The position numbers and the translations under genes were made by a program. The notes beneath the pieces were generated by a model. It was not told where the DNA came from. It ran no database searches and saw only the letters and a list, made by a program, of their open reading frames with translations. Of a stretch of 10,433 bases of DNA, positions 1 to 8,274 are shown piece after piece. Within the stretch, counting starts at the first letter, position 1; the number at the start of each line of letters is the position of its first letter. The DNA is from Asterionellopsis glacialis (lineage: Eukaryota; Bacillariophyta; Plagiogrammaphyceae; Rhaphoneidales; Asterionellopsidaceae), in the NCBI GenBank assembly GCA_014885115.2, contig WKLE02002613.1, positions 1 through 10,433 of the forward strand, given 5' to 3'.

Positions 1-1160
1 TTCTACTGTATTCCAACAGAAAAGATCAGTTGATTTTTTGTTGGGTAAAGGAAAAAGAGGGGTAAAATTGAAAATGATCATCGAACACGGATTGACTTTC
101 CCCAATATTTCTGGGGAAGTTTCAAGAGGTAATCAATAATTAAAATTACAGGAAGTAAGGAATAATTATTCTCATGCTTTGTCACACAAAATATTTATTT
201 AGCACATGGCTTATATTGAAGTTCCTCACTTCAAGTACCTGTACAGTAGGACTACTACCTCATCAAAGCGAACTCTTTTACAATATGTTCTCTCCCAAAT
301 GCCATCATGGGACGAGTCATTTGGAGAGTACCGGTATAAGGTAGACTAGTTATCCCTTTGCCAATAAGTACTGTAGCAGGTCATATTGTTTGAGAAAGTC
401 ACACACTTAAATCTTGATTTACATAATAAAATAGGATAATAAGAATAATAACTAGCAAGTGCTTGTTTTGGACAACAAGTTCCGAGGCCGTCAAAAAAGC
501 CTCGAAATTGAACAGAACAGAGGTTGAAATAGTATTCCGGCTACCTGATTGGTCCTTTAACAACATACACAATCTGGTACTCGTACTACCTGTACGATTC
601 CTGAACAGTTCGAAAGTTGGGATTCTCTTTCTTCGTCAGAATCGACTTCGAGAATGAATGTATTAGGTACATAAAATATGGAAGCTACAATCGACTGGTC
701 AGTAAAAACCTATTAATTATAGTTTACGCATGTATTGTACCAAACAAAAATACATACGATGAACTGGTATTAGGTTTTGCCGTTGAGAAAGTTAAGCACG
801 GTATGATGAGGTCTTGGTGGCTTATCTGCGTGCCCAAAATTGCTCATCGTGATGCATGAAATAAACCTCTTCACGTAGAACAGTCAGTACAAAGGTAAGA
901 AAGTCTTTTGAGAGCTCTTGGAGAGCCAGTACATAAGGGGCAAGTACTATTCTTGTAGGTCCAACTGTCATACTCGTAATTATTGGATATATGCTATGCT
1001 GCAGGACCGGGACTAGTTCCTACGGTACCCTGGTAGGGTCCCTTACAGCAAAGAGGAGTAGAAAGTTTCCTCTCTAGTTCTCTCTCTACTAGAGAGAGGA
1101 CTCGGACTCCAAGTAGACTCTCCAATCGCACAGAAGCAAGATTGCTGCTACAATTCGTGC
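1..1160. other. intergenic region, no gene supported
   Basis: No reading frame here has convincing codon structure. The open stretches at 463-657 and 617-859 lack recognisable motifs or low-complexity protein signatures. What can be seen are short inverted repeats: TTGAAGT/ACTTCAA at 216-234 around a 5-base loop, CGAGGC/GCCTCG at 483-504, and a CT/GA palindrome at 1080-1098. There is also an AAT-rich stretch near 427-450. The last few hundred bases probably contain the promoter of the coding stretch that begins at 1242. Confidence 0.5.
1080..1098. repeat. CT/GA inverted repeat
   Basis: CTCTCTCTA and TAGAGAGAG form a perfect 9-base inverted repeat around a single C. It sits about 145 bases before the ATG at 1242, inside a CT-rich to GA-rich switch (1066-1100). 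It may be a promoter or 5' leader element of the downstream coding stretch; alternatively it is just a simple-sequence tract. Confidence 0.4.
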
Positions 1161-1241
1161 TTGACTTATTCGTTTCGAAGCTACCGGTACTTTGAGCACA
1201 ATCGACGCTACACTACTAGTCAACCATTGCGAATCCCAACC

Positions 1242-1592
1242 ATGCCGTCTTCGTCACAACCATTTTCTCGCATTCTAGCTTTAGATTCGTCGTCTCGGGA
1301 GGTGAATGACGAGAATCAGAAGAAGCAAAGCAATAATAAGGAACAATCACGAAAGCGTACAAAACTGTTGACAACGCTTGAACTTGCAAAATGCATTGCA
1401 TCTCTTTCTGATTTTGATGGCAACAGTTCTTCGGAATTACCATCATCTAAAGTCGAAGATAAAAATTATCTGAATGACGCTGACGACAATAACGATAGGA
1501 GCAAACCTTTGAAGAAACGGCTTAAACGTGATCACCATGTTGTCGATCATCGCGATGAAACGGCTCAGAAGAACCGTTCCTTCCCAGTCTTG
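1242..1592 (+). CDS. candidate first exon of an HSF-type transcription factor
   Basis: The frame is open from before 1161 to 1640. The first ATG is at 1242 in a good eukaryotic context (CAACCATGCC). Ending at the splice donor TTG|GTAAGT (1593), it encodes 117 residues. They are polar and disordered-looking, with Ser/Asn/Asp-rich segments and two basic clusters that resemble nuclear localisation signals: SRKRTK (about 36-41) and KKRLKR (about 91-96). The last residues are RSFPVL. FP followed by a Leu three residues later is how many HSF DNA-binding domains begin. Splicing to an AG at 2228-2229 is phase 0 and gives FPVL followed by LRDIL, rebuilding FPxxLxxxL. This supports it as exon 1 of the HSF gene downstream. 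Alternatives: the leftover first exon of a separate HSF copy, or an unrelated 132-residue ORF ending at 1640. The conserved Lys of FPxKL is Leu here. Confidence 0.5.
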
Positions 1593-2229
1593 GTAAGTTT
1601 TCTGTGCGTTTTTTGTAACTCATTAGAGTTCGAATTATGACCCTCAATCAGTGCAGCAGTTATACTAGTCTAGTGCCACGCGTTTGCTGTGTCGAGCTGT
1701 AAATGTTCGCCGACGTGTACTTTCTGAGTGATACGGAGTTACGTGTTTTTGTATTTGGCAATACCTTGTACAGTCCTACTTATACAATGTATGTTGATAG
1801 AATGGTGGAGAACTGTCTCTGGCCAAACAATTTCTGATTGGTGTCATGGCAGGGTGTCACAGTCTTAGAGGTGTCAATACAACCTCGACCGCGCATACGT
1901 CGGACTACCTGGTACACCCTGGCAGTACTGTAACTACCTGGCAGTTCTTTTTTACCTGCACCTGACACTGAAACTAAATGCCGCATACCGAATTGGATTC
2001 ACACTCTAAAATAAGAGTCGTTCATCCGGTACTCCATCAGAAACACCGAATTGAATGCCGTTAACTTTATGAAGGAGCCTTGATGTTTTCTTTTCCTCGT
2101 ATACATTTGTGAAATATAAAACCTTGGCATTGGAAAAACCTCAACGTGTGCGCTAACCATTACATTCTCTCCCGTGTTCCCATAAAACGTCGCAAATCCT
2201 CTCAAAAAATGTTTAAATTTCCTCAAAAG
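1593..2229 (+). other. candidate intron, or promoter of the HSF gene
   Basis: This begins with GTAAGT at 1593 and ends with TTTCCTCAAAAG at 2218-2229. A CTAAC branch-point-like word lies at about 2152, followed by pyrimidine-rich stretches (about 2162-2180 and 2193-2202). There is no other AG between the in-frame TGA at 2110 and 2229 that could keep the HSF frame open. At 637 bases it is long for a diatom intron. If it is not an intron it would be the promoter of an HSF gene starting at 2209. It contains a cluster of GTGTCA words (1841-1968) and a local direct repeat of CTACCTGG (1905-1912, 1934-1941). Confidence 0.4.
1840..1968. promoter_or_regulatory. cluster of GTGTCA/TGACAC hexamers
   Basis: GGTGTCA occurs at 1840-1846, 1853-1859 and 1870-1876, and TGACAC (the reverse orientation) at 1963-1968. 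That is four copies in about 130 bases, where roughly 0.06 would be expected by chance in random sequence. Further GTGTCA copies lie at 3959-3964 and 4163-4168, upstream of the Rh relic. The words could bind a transcription factor, but no factor can be assigned from the sequence. Confidence 0.3.
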
Positions 2230-3342
2230 CTTCGTGATATCTTGGACAATGATACCAATTCATCTTTGATTTCTTGGTTGTCTCATGGAAAAGGCTTTAA
2301 AATTGTCAATAGGGAGAAATTTATTAAGCAATTCACACCTGATCCTTGGAAAAGATATTCGGTCTTTACGAAAGATTTAGTGAAATGGAACTTTATTATG
2401 ATTGAACGCGGACGCGATGCAGGTTCCTTTTATAATGAATTGTTCCAACGCGACCAACCAAGATTACAAGATCAAATGAGATGCTGTGATTCTAAACGGG
2501 TTTGTATCTTGGCACCTCGAATCCCAAAAGAAACAACTCTTCGTAAAAAATCTATGCCGCTTACCAATGAACAAATGATGGCGACTATATTAAGGAAGAA
2601 ACGAAGTTCATTGGACCTTGCAAAAGCACGATTGAATCATTCACTAGCCTATTCTAAGAACCATCAACTACAACAGCAGCATCAGCACCCACAACAAGAA
2701 CAACAACATAGATCTCACCACCAGGGGCAAATCAACTTTGCTACCATGGCAGCATCTTCCAACATGTCACTCTCAGAATTATCCCAACCTCAAGATAAAA
2801 TGACGCAATTGATTGTTTCTGCGGCTGTACGTGCATTAGCTCGTTTTGAAAAGGCTGCACCATCTAGTTCTAATAATGACAATGGAAACAACAGCAGCAA
2901 TGGCAGTGATACCACAAAGATCAATGAAGATAGAGGGAATGTTACTCCCAGTACATCCAATATCACCTCTTCTTCACCACAATTTGGTCCAATGTCATGC
3001 CCTACCAGTACTATGAACTTGAACGCTAATGCAACATCTCATGCACTGTCCACAAGTAGTACCAATCCAATAAGGCGAATCCATCAGCATCCGCCGTTCA
3101 AGATGCCAAATACTAACTTAATTGGTGCAGCACGCAAAATCTCTGAACTGTCCCGTGGTTTTAATGGTGGAAGTAGTGGATACCAAGTACCACTGGGACA
3201 TTTATTGACTTTTCATCAGCAGAAAGAACGACAAGCATCGTTATCATTAACACCCGCTGTATTGGCGGGTTCTGGAAATGATACACATCAAGGTCTCATG
3301 GAATTTGTACGAAGTAGAGATATGCAACATGATGTTCTCTAA
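2209..3342 (+). CDS. HSF-like DNA-binding protein (diverged)
   Basis: From the ATG at 2209 this encodes 377 residues. Residues 4-85 align by eye with an HSF DNA-binding domain: FPQKLRDIL (4-12), SWLSHGKGF (22-30, matching the usual WxxHGxxF), then DAGSFYNELFQRD (70-82, matching the diatom-style GAYYHxLFxRD). The family binds heat-shock elements in the nucleus through a winged helix. The recognition-helix region is poorly preserved: FTKDLVKWNF stands where FTRKLNRWGF or FxRQLNxYGF is usual, and the preceding K/RQTK segment appears about two residues short. After the domain come a Gln/His-rich stretch (about 153-175) and Asn/Ser/Gly-rich stretches (about 220-235), typical of low-complexity tails in these proteins. 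An upstream exon at 1242-1592 may replace residues 1-7 by splicing to 2230. The frame continues open past the stop to 3444. It could be a functional paralogue with altered specificity or a recent pseudogene. Confidence 0.8.
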   Translation: MFKFPQKLRDILDNDTNSSLISWLSHGKGFKIVNREKFIKQFTPDPWKRYSVFTKDLVKWNFIMIERGRDAGSFYNELFQRDQPRLQDQMRCCDSKRVCILAPRIPKETTLRKKSMPLTNEQMMATILRKKRSSLDLAKARLNHSLAYSKNHQLQQQHQHPQQEQQHRSHHQGQINFATMAASSNMSLSELSQPQDKMTQLIVSAAVRALARFEKAAPSSSNNDNGNNSSNGSDTTKINEDRGNVTPSTSNITSSSPQFGPMSCPTSTMNLNANATSHALSTSSTNPIRRIHQHPPFKMPNTNLIGAARKISELSRGFNGGSSGYQVPLGHLLTFHQQKERQASLSLTPAVLAGSGNDTHQGLMEFVRSRDMQHDVL

Positions 3343-3444
3343 TACTACCAGCGGGGTCCATCCTTTGGAGAGATAGGGCATGTCCAATTTAACAACGGTT
3401 TAATGATGAATCATACTCCATTGAATATGGATTTTGGAGAATAA
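3343..3444 (+). pseudogene. possible lost C-terminus of the HSF-like protein
   Basis: Immediately after the TAA at 3340-3342 the same frame stays open for 33 codons to TAA at 3442-3444. The conceptual product is rich in Gly, Asn, Met and Gln (for example QFNNGLMMNH), similar in composition to the tail before the stop. A CAA-to-TAA change at 3340 would explain this. The open run alone is not strong evidence, since a run this long happens fairly often by chance. Confidence 0.35.
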
Positions 3445-3471
3445 GAAGATCATCAAAAAGGATGCACTTCT

Positions 3472-3500
3472 TTCAAAAATTTTGAAGGTCAATCAATAAA
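3472..3500 (+). terminator. palindrome and polyadenylation signal after the HSF gene
   Basis: TTCAAAA-A-TTTTGAA (3472-3486) is a perfect inverted repeat. It is followed by AATAAA at 3495-3500, about 155 bases after the TAA at 3342 and about 50 after the TAA at 3444. The AATAAA hexamer is the usual eukaryotic poly(A) signal, so the HSF transcript probably ends shortly after 3500. Confidence 0.45.
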
Positions 3501-4301
3501 GCATGAACCATCGTGTGGAATATTTTTTTATTCAATCATTATTATTCTTGTCATGTTCAGGTAGCCATTATTCTTGGAATGAGCTGCATCAGCATATAGG
3601 TTGATAAGTAAGAAATATTAAATTGTAATAACGAAAAATTTGTATGTATATAAAGGTAGTGTTCTGCTAAGTTTGCATTGAAAAATGAAGTGACTATATC
3701 TTCACTCAGGAAGCATAGGTTGTTGTTTCCTTTTGTTTCGGTGCCTTTTCTCTGTCCAGGCTTCCAGAATACTGTGTGTCTTGAGTCCGTCCAGCTCGTA
3801 CCATCTTGAGATAGTGTTACTCGAGATTTTATATTTTGAATTATGGATACACGGCGGGCGAAACCATTGGGATGGTTACCTGGCTGTACACTCCTAAAAT
3901 AAACTTTACGGAGAAAAGACAAATAAGGTAACAATATTATTTATATATTGTATTTGAAGTGTCATGGGCGTGAAAATACAACAAACCGCAACCAAGAGAG
4001 AAAGATCCCCGGAGTTTTTTTTTCATCGAATCATCAGCACGTGAAGCGTGAAAAAGATATGGTCATGAAGCGGTTCCGTTTGTTCGGAGTTCGCATTTTT
4101 AGACATATTTTCAGTGTCTCTGTACTTGTGATCTTTACATCGTCTGTTTTGCTTGTACTTTCGTGTCATTCATGAATACCGAATCTTTAGGTACCACAGA
4201 AAAAACTGTGCCTATAAAATTTCAAATTTTCTTAACTTGAAAAGAAAAAACGAAAACATACTTGAATCTTTAAATGATAGTTAATGAAAGTTATGAAAAT
4301 C
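3501..4301. other. intergenic region upstream of the Rh relic
   Basis: No supported gene. A 125-codon open stretch on the minus strand (3557-3934) and a 75-codon one on the plus strand (3948-4175) show no motif. There is a TATAAAA at 4213-4219, preceded by a CACAG/CTGTG inverted repeat (about 4196-4210), a CACGTG G-box-like word at about 4038-4043, and GTGTCA words at 3959 and 4163. These would be in place for a promoter of the Rh gene, whose coding remains start about 90 or more bases later. Confidence 0.35.
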
Positions 4302-5940
4302 ATGACTGATGTACTTCCCTCTGTTTCACTCGATCTCATCCAGGCAAGCAAGATGATGAAGTTCTGGGTAGTCCAGATCTGGTAGACGTTTCAAGGCACT
4401 CCTCTAGTTATGCCTGTTCTGCTCTTCCTACAAAAGGTAGTCAGCATAAGGCACCATTTATGCAACATTTGAGCAAGGTACTTCTCGTTCTTCAAATCTG
4501 ATTAGTATTCCTCTTCATTTTTGGCATCAAGTACTCTTCAAGTGAATATTCTCCTGATGAATATGTCATATATCATAATATCATGGCAATGCTTCTGATC
4601 GGTTTTGGATACCTAATGACTTTCTTGCGAAAGTATGGACTCAGTGCTGTTGGCTTTACATTATTGCTAACTGCACTGGGCATGTAGCTAAATATCTTCA
4701 TGGAAGTCTTTGTATGGTTTCTGTACTATGGTCCTGACTTGGATCATCATTCCAATCTTCCTCTTCCTGTCAATTTGATGACTATGATTGATGATGAGAG
4801 TTTTTTGCTGCAACTCTTTTGATCACTTATGGTGCTGTGATTGAGGAGCTTCACCTATCTTGCTGTTGGTCATCATGATATGCGAAAGTTTCTTTTACTC
4901 TCTTAATAAGGTTATGGTGGTATTTGGTGCTATTGACCTTGAGGATGTCAGTGGGACACTCATGATACATCTGTTCGGAGCATACTTTGGCCTTGCATTA
5001 AGTTACCCTCTTCAACCTCAAGATGTACTTACAGCATCAAATGCTGACACTAGACTTTTTTCTGACTTGTTGTCTCTTATTGGTACTACCATTCTTTGGA
5101 GTTGTTGGCCAAGGTAAGAATATGTCAGGTTCTGTTTTATGACTGGTTCTCGCTAGTTGCAACCCAATACCCTACAATCATGTATTCCATTTGTTACACG
5201 AACATAAAAGCTTCGTTGGAGCAACAGAAATGGGAGCACCTGAGAATGAAGCTTGATGCGTAATTAACACTATCTTAGCTCTTCTTAGAAGTCATACTGT
5301 AAGCACCTTTTGCGTCTCATTACATTTGGGTAAATACAAGTTCGATGCTGTGCATATTGCCAATTCTAGTCTTGCTGGGGGTGTTGCAGTAGGTGCGTCT
5401 GCCCATCTTGAAAATGGACCTGGTGGGGCTCTTCTCTTGGGTGTCCTTGCAGGCACACTTAGTGTGTTTGGGTATTTCAAAGTTTCAAACATACTAGAAG
5501 TTTCTATTGGTATCAGTGACTCGTGTGGTGTTCACAACCTTCATGGATTGCCTGCATTCCTTGGTGGTCTTGCAAGTGCTGTGTTTGTGATATTAGATTC
5601 CATTGCAGACTTTTTGCTCTATGAGCGTCCAGCTCAGGCTTTGAAGCAGGTTGCTGCAACAATTGCCACGACAAGTTTGGCAAGTGCATCTGGATATTTT
5701 ACTGGGTTCTTCATCAACAAGGTCACCCTCAAGCGTGAAGGGGGATTTCTTGAGTACAATGATTCTGCATTTTGGTGGATGGGAGAATTCTACAAAAATG
5801 TCAATTCTGTGGATTCCATAGCAGATGACGCTCAAGATGATACACATCGCGGTGAACCAAGTGTTTCAATAAAAACTGGTCATTCAGCTGCCCCTGCTGC
5901 TATGTTTAGGTCTATTATTCTGTGTGATATATTAATATAG
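4302..5940 (+). pseudogene. Rh-type ammonium channel pseudogene
   Basis: Rh proteins are multi-span membrane channels for ammonia/ammonium related to Amt. The family is recognisable in pieces: FGYLMTFLRKYGLSAVGF (about 4606-4659), MIHLFGAYFGLALSY (about 4962-5006), HIANSSLAGGVAVGA (5353-5397) and CGVHNLHGLPAFLGG (about 5524-5568). Both twin-histidine pore positions remain (codons 4968-4970 and 5542-5544). Breaks: TGA at 4499-4501 in the first membrane segment; TAG at 4685-4687 where a Gln is expected (CAG-to-TAG); a frame change near the T run 4801-4806; another frame change near 4843; and TGA at 5254-5256. A 97-base intron (5114-5210) is still well formed. The last 228 codons (5257-5937) are open and end in a soluble acidic tail. 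The start is uncertain: ATG at 4460 is in frame with the first membrane segment, but the frame upstream reads back to 4310, and ATG 4302 would need one more frame change. Confidence 0.85.
5114..5210 (+). other. spliceosomal intron of the Rh relic
   Basis: The donor is CCAAG|GTAAGA at 5114 and the acceptor ACATAAAAG|CTTCG at 5210, giving 97 bases. Splicing joins AG + C into a Ser codon and gives W-P-S-F-V-G, the sequence expected after the WPSF-type segment of Rh proteins. It also restores the frame used by the long downstream ORF. Unspliced, the frame hits TAA at 5115-5117. Confidence 0.8.
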
Positions 5941-6266
5941 CTCTAACTTTGGTGGATAATTTAGAAGTTTATGATTCTCAGCATGAGAGAAGGCTATTTA
6001 ATAGAAATGTGGAAGCGCAAAGACAGACATGACTTAGAATTCAAAATGTGTGTTTATGTTCAAAAGTAGCATACAAGTATAATACAGTTATGTGCAATTG
6101 TGTATGATTGGAGTGTGGTAAAGTCGGCTTCAAGAAGTCTTAAACAACCACCCAAGTCATTTGCAAATAAACAGTGCTAATTATTGTTATTCTAGATAAT
6201 GTTGTTTTTATATAAAATTCTTTCTATTGAAAAAAGATAAGACACCCAAGGTATGCAATAACTCAT

Positions 6267-6311
6267 GGTCCTCTCTAGAGGACCTTAAAGACTAAACCTA
6301 AGGTCCTAGGA
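6267..6311. repeat. overlapping palindromes, possible mobile-element end
   Basis: GGTCCTCT-CT-AGAGGACC (6267-6284) is a perfect 8-base inverted repeat. AGGACCTTA (6279-6287) pairs perfectly with TAAGGTCCT (6299-6307). TCCTAGGA (6304-6311) is itself palindromic. The middle arm is thus shared by two alternative hairpins. Such structure is common at ends of foldback elements or MITEs, but no matching terminal repeat was found elsewhere in the window. Confidence 0.45.
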
Positions 6312-6756
6312 GTCCATTCACAATCAGGTGTAGGGACTTACTTAGAGGGGGGTGAACAGTTCAGGTTTTGCACGTCAATTTCTTGTGTTAAATCATATTG
6401 CGTAGGATCCTAGTACAACTATACTATAATCTATATTATTTTATGCTCTCTACCCTATCGGTGATTTGTAACCATCACCACTGTCATCACCATGACCATC
6501 ACTGCTGTTGTTGCTTGTTGTGTCTTCTACCATCATTACTATCCTTTTATTTCTTCTGTTCTCATATTTGCATTGACTAATGTATGGACCTGTCTTTTCT
6601 TTTTCCGATTTACAGTGTTTACACTTACAAGGCATGTCTAATACTGTGTTTCCTTTTCTTTAAAGTATGTGTTTGCAAAAAACTTTGTTATTTTGTCCCA
6701 ATTGCTGTCGTTCCTGCATCCAATTTTATTCTGATAATAAGACTGATTGTTGCTGA

Positions 6757-6781
6757 TTGGACCATTTGAACAATGGTCCAA
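6757..6781. repeat. 10-base perfect hairpin
   Basis: TTGGACCATT and AATGGTCCAA are exact reverse complements separated by TGAAC. No gene is adjacent; the nearest coding stretch begins about 160-350 bases downstream. It could be part of a decayed transposable element or an untranslated-region structure. Confidence 0.5.
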
Positions 6782-7134
6782 CACAAGCATGGATGCGTCA
6801 CTATGTTCCAATGAATTTTTTTACTGCCACAATCATTAATTAAATCATCATTGTACCAACCTTATTATCAAATATTGGCATGTACGGAATGATTCCAATA
6901 TTATCTGATACTCCATTTTGTTGCAATTTTTCTCCATGTTTGATTGTTGAGTGATTATCACATATTTTCTGATTCTTTTGATAAAAGGAAATATGTCCAC
7001 CAAGAAAATAAATGGAAAACAAACCAACTAGCACACTTGGTTCCAGACTTTTCATTCAAGAATGATGATGATGACATCATCTTGAAGATGACACCGCTTG
7101 AGACTAGAGAGCAATTGTTTGCAACAACCTTGCA

Positions 7135-7950
7135 ATGAAACATTTGGTAGAGTTCAATGCAAAGTTATATTGTCGTGACTTGGCCATTCAAAATCATAAA
7201 TTGAAGGCAAAAAATGATATGCTGGAGGATCATTTGGCAGAGATGAAAAAGGAACACAGCTCAATGATGGTGCTTAACTTGTGTTACTCAAGGGCAATGT
7301 CCAAGTTGAAAGACAACTTGAATGCTGCCATTCATACTTGTGACGAAGAGTCCTGTCCCATTCTTAATAGGGATATTTATGCTGATGAGGAAGGTTACCT
7401 TCACCACACACCTACAAAATGCAAGAACAAAGAGACCGACAATAAGGAAAAGGACAAGAAGCAATCACAGGAGGTAAAAGAAGATGACAAGGTGTTAGTG
7501 CATGATCAGAAGAAGGAGGTCAATGACATGGCAGGACAGGACAATTTTGTTAAAAACAATGACAAAATTGATGACAACAATGATGACAGTCACACCACAC
7601 TGAACAAAAAGCCCATGAAAACAATCATTTTCAGAGAAAAGTTTACCAATGATGACCACACAAGTGTTGGAGATGGCTTAACATTCACGCAACAAGTGTC
7701 GATCTCTTCTCCTTCCATTTTAGACTGGGGCAAACTCAACGAAGACCGACCCCGGGAACTCAAACACAGTTTTGGCATGAAAACGCCTGCCAGAAATGAA
7801 ACAAAGTGGGCATGGGAAACTTTGCCTTGGCAGACGATTACAATGTACGACTTTCGCCTTGACCAAGTCGCAGGTGATCTCCGATGCAAGCAGTTAGATG
7901 AATTGTACCAAGATTCAGAGTTTCTTGGTGCTTTCTCTGCATTTATCTAG
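7135..7950 (+). CDS. hypothetical protein, coiled coil plus charged low-complexity region
   Basis: 271 residues from the ATG at 7135; I do not recognise the family. Residues about 15-65 (for example KLKAKNDMLEDHLAEMKK) look like a coiled coil. Residues about 97-155 are a very polar Lys/Asp/Asn/Glu-rich stretch. Residues 190-260 are more ordered and carry four Trp (198, 225, 227, 232). The start is doubtful. In the frame one base off, the codons before 7135 read LETREQLFATTL up to TGA 7136-7138, overlapping this ATG, so the true protein may start further upstream with a frame change or intron. The end is also doubtful: two phase-1 donors, CAG|GT at 7874 and TTG|GT at 7928, could splice to the acceptor at 8062 and extend the protein. 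No membrane or catalytic motifs are seen. Confidence 0.55.
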   Translation: MKHLVEFNAKLYCRDLAIQNHKLKAKNDMLEDHLAEMKKEHSSMMVLNLCYSRAMSKLKDNLNAAIHTCDEESCPILNRDIYADEEGYLHHTPTKCKNKETDNKEKDKKQSQEVKEDDKVLVHDQKKEVNDMAGQDNFVKNNDKIDDNNDDSHTTLNKKPMKTIIFREKFTNDDHTSVGDGLTFTQQVSISSPSILDWGKLNEDRPRELKHSFGMKTPARNETKWAWETLPWQTITMYDFRLDQVAGDLRCKQLDELYQDSEFLGAFSAFI

Positions 7951-8062
7951 GTCCTTTTAGCTAACTATCATAATAACATGTATACGTTAATCCCGTTGAT
8001 AGCATACCTAAAGCATAACGCACTATTTAATTCACTCTTGTTTTATGCTATTTCATTACCAG

Positions 8063-8193
8063 GCAAAGTGATCCGGACCGGAAGCTATCAAAACGGCCGT
8101 CTTGTTGATTTTGGCCAAAACCTGACTTGCGCAGGCATCTGTAAATTCTTTCTGGTCGGACGCACAATCCACAAAATCTATCAAATGTTTTAA
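8063..8193 (+). CDS. possible last exon of the coiled-coil gene
   Basis: ATTTCATTACCAG|GC at 8062 is a good acceptor. The frame after it, ending at TAA 8191-8193, has many C-ending codons (ggc, atc, acc, agc, aac, tgc), a stronger coding pattern than its surroundings. It joins in frame to either donor noted in the preceding gene, giving about 43 extra residues ending in KIYQMF. Neither donor is consensus-strong, and the antisense frame (8059-8223) is also open, so this is tentative. Confidence 0.3.
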
Positions 8194-8274
8194 TCGATAA
8201 CGCCCAAGGAAGAGAGCTGAGGCTTACCCATTTCGTGCTGCTAACTCAACCTGTTTCCCAAAATTCAGTGTTTA

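Larger units (their letters stand above)
5941..7130. other. gene-poor region between the Rh relic and the coiled-coil gene
   Basis: No gene supported. It holds an AT-rich stretch (6180-6235), an overlapping palindrome cluster (6267-6311), a CCATCA/TGCTGTTG simple-sequence stretch (about 6470-6510) that creates meaningless open frames on both strands, and a strong hairpin (6757-6781). From 6944 a plus-strand frame ending at TGA 7136-7138 reads coding-like in its last 30 or so codons and may be the upstream part of the next gene in another frame. Confidence 0.45.

Noticed and set aside
629..660. Heat-shock-element-like TTCnnGAA near 646
   Set aside because: A single 6-base match of this kind is expected a few times by chance in 10 kb; no proper three-unit array is present.
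463..859. Two overlapping small plus-strand frames
   Set aside because: Short, mutually overlapping, no motif and no clear start context.
3557..3934. 125-codon minus-strand open frame
   Set aside because: No recognisable motif or domain, with Ile/Tyr/Phe-heavy AT-driven composition at its end; likely a chance frame.
3948..4175. 75-codon plus-strand frame ending in a hydrophobic segment
   Set aside because: The start is a non-ATG or weak codon, and the hydrophobic end comes from T-rich sequence; more likely Rh promoter.
4499..5256. In-frame TGA codons in the Rh relic as selenocysteine codons
   Set aside because: They fall at positions with no redox role, a TAG and two frameshifts are also present, and no selenocysteine insertion hairpin was recognised; decay explains all of them.
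6450..6635. Open frames on both strands in the CCATCA/TGCTGT stretch
   Set aside because: Simple-sequence DNA gives His/Cys-rich or Ser/Asp-rich frames without real coding content.
8059..8223. 55-codon antisense open frame with coding-like codons (minus strand)
   Set aside because: It has no ATG, stops on both sides and mirrors the plus-strand frame in the same register, where a good splice acceptor favours the plus strand.
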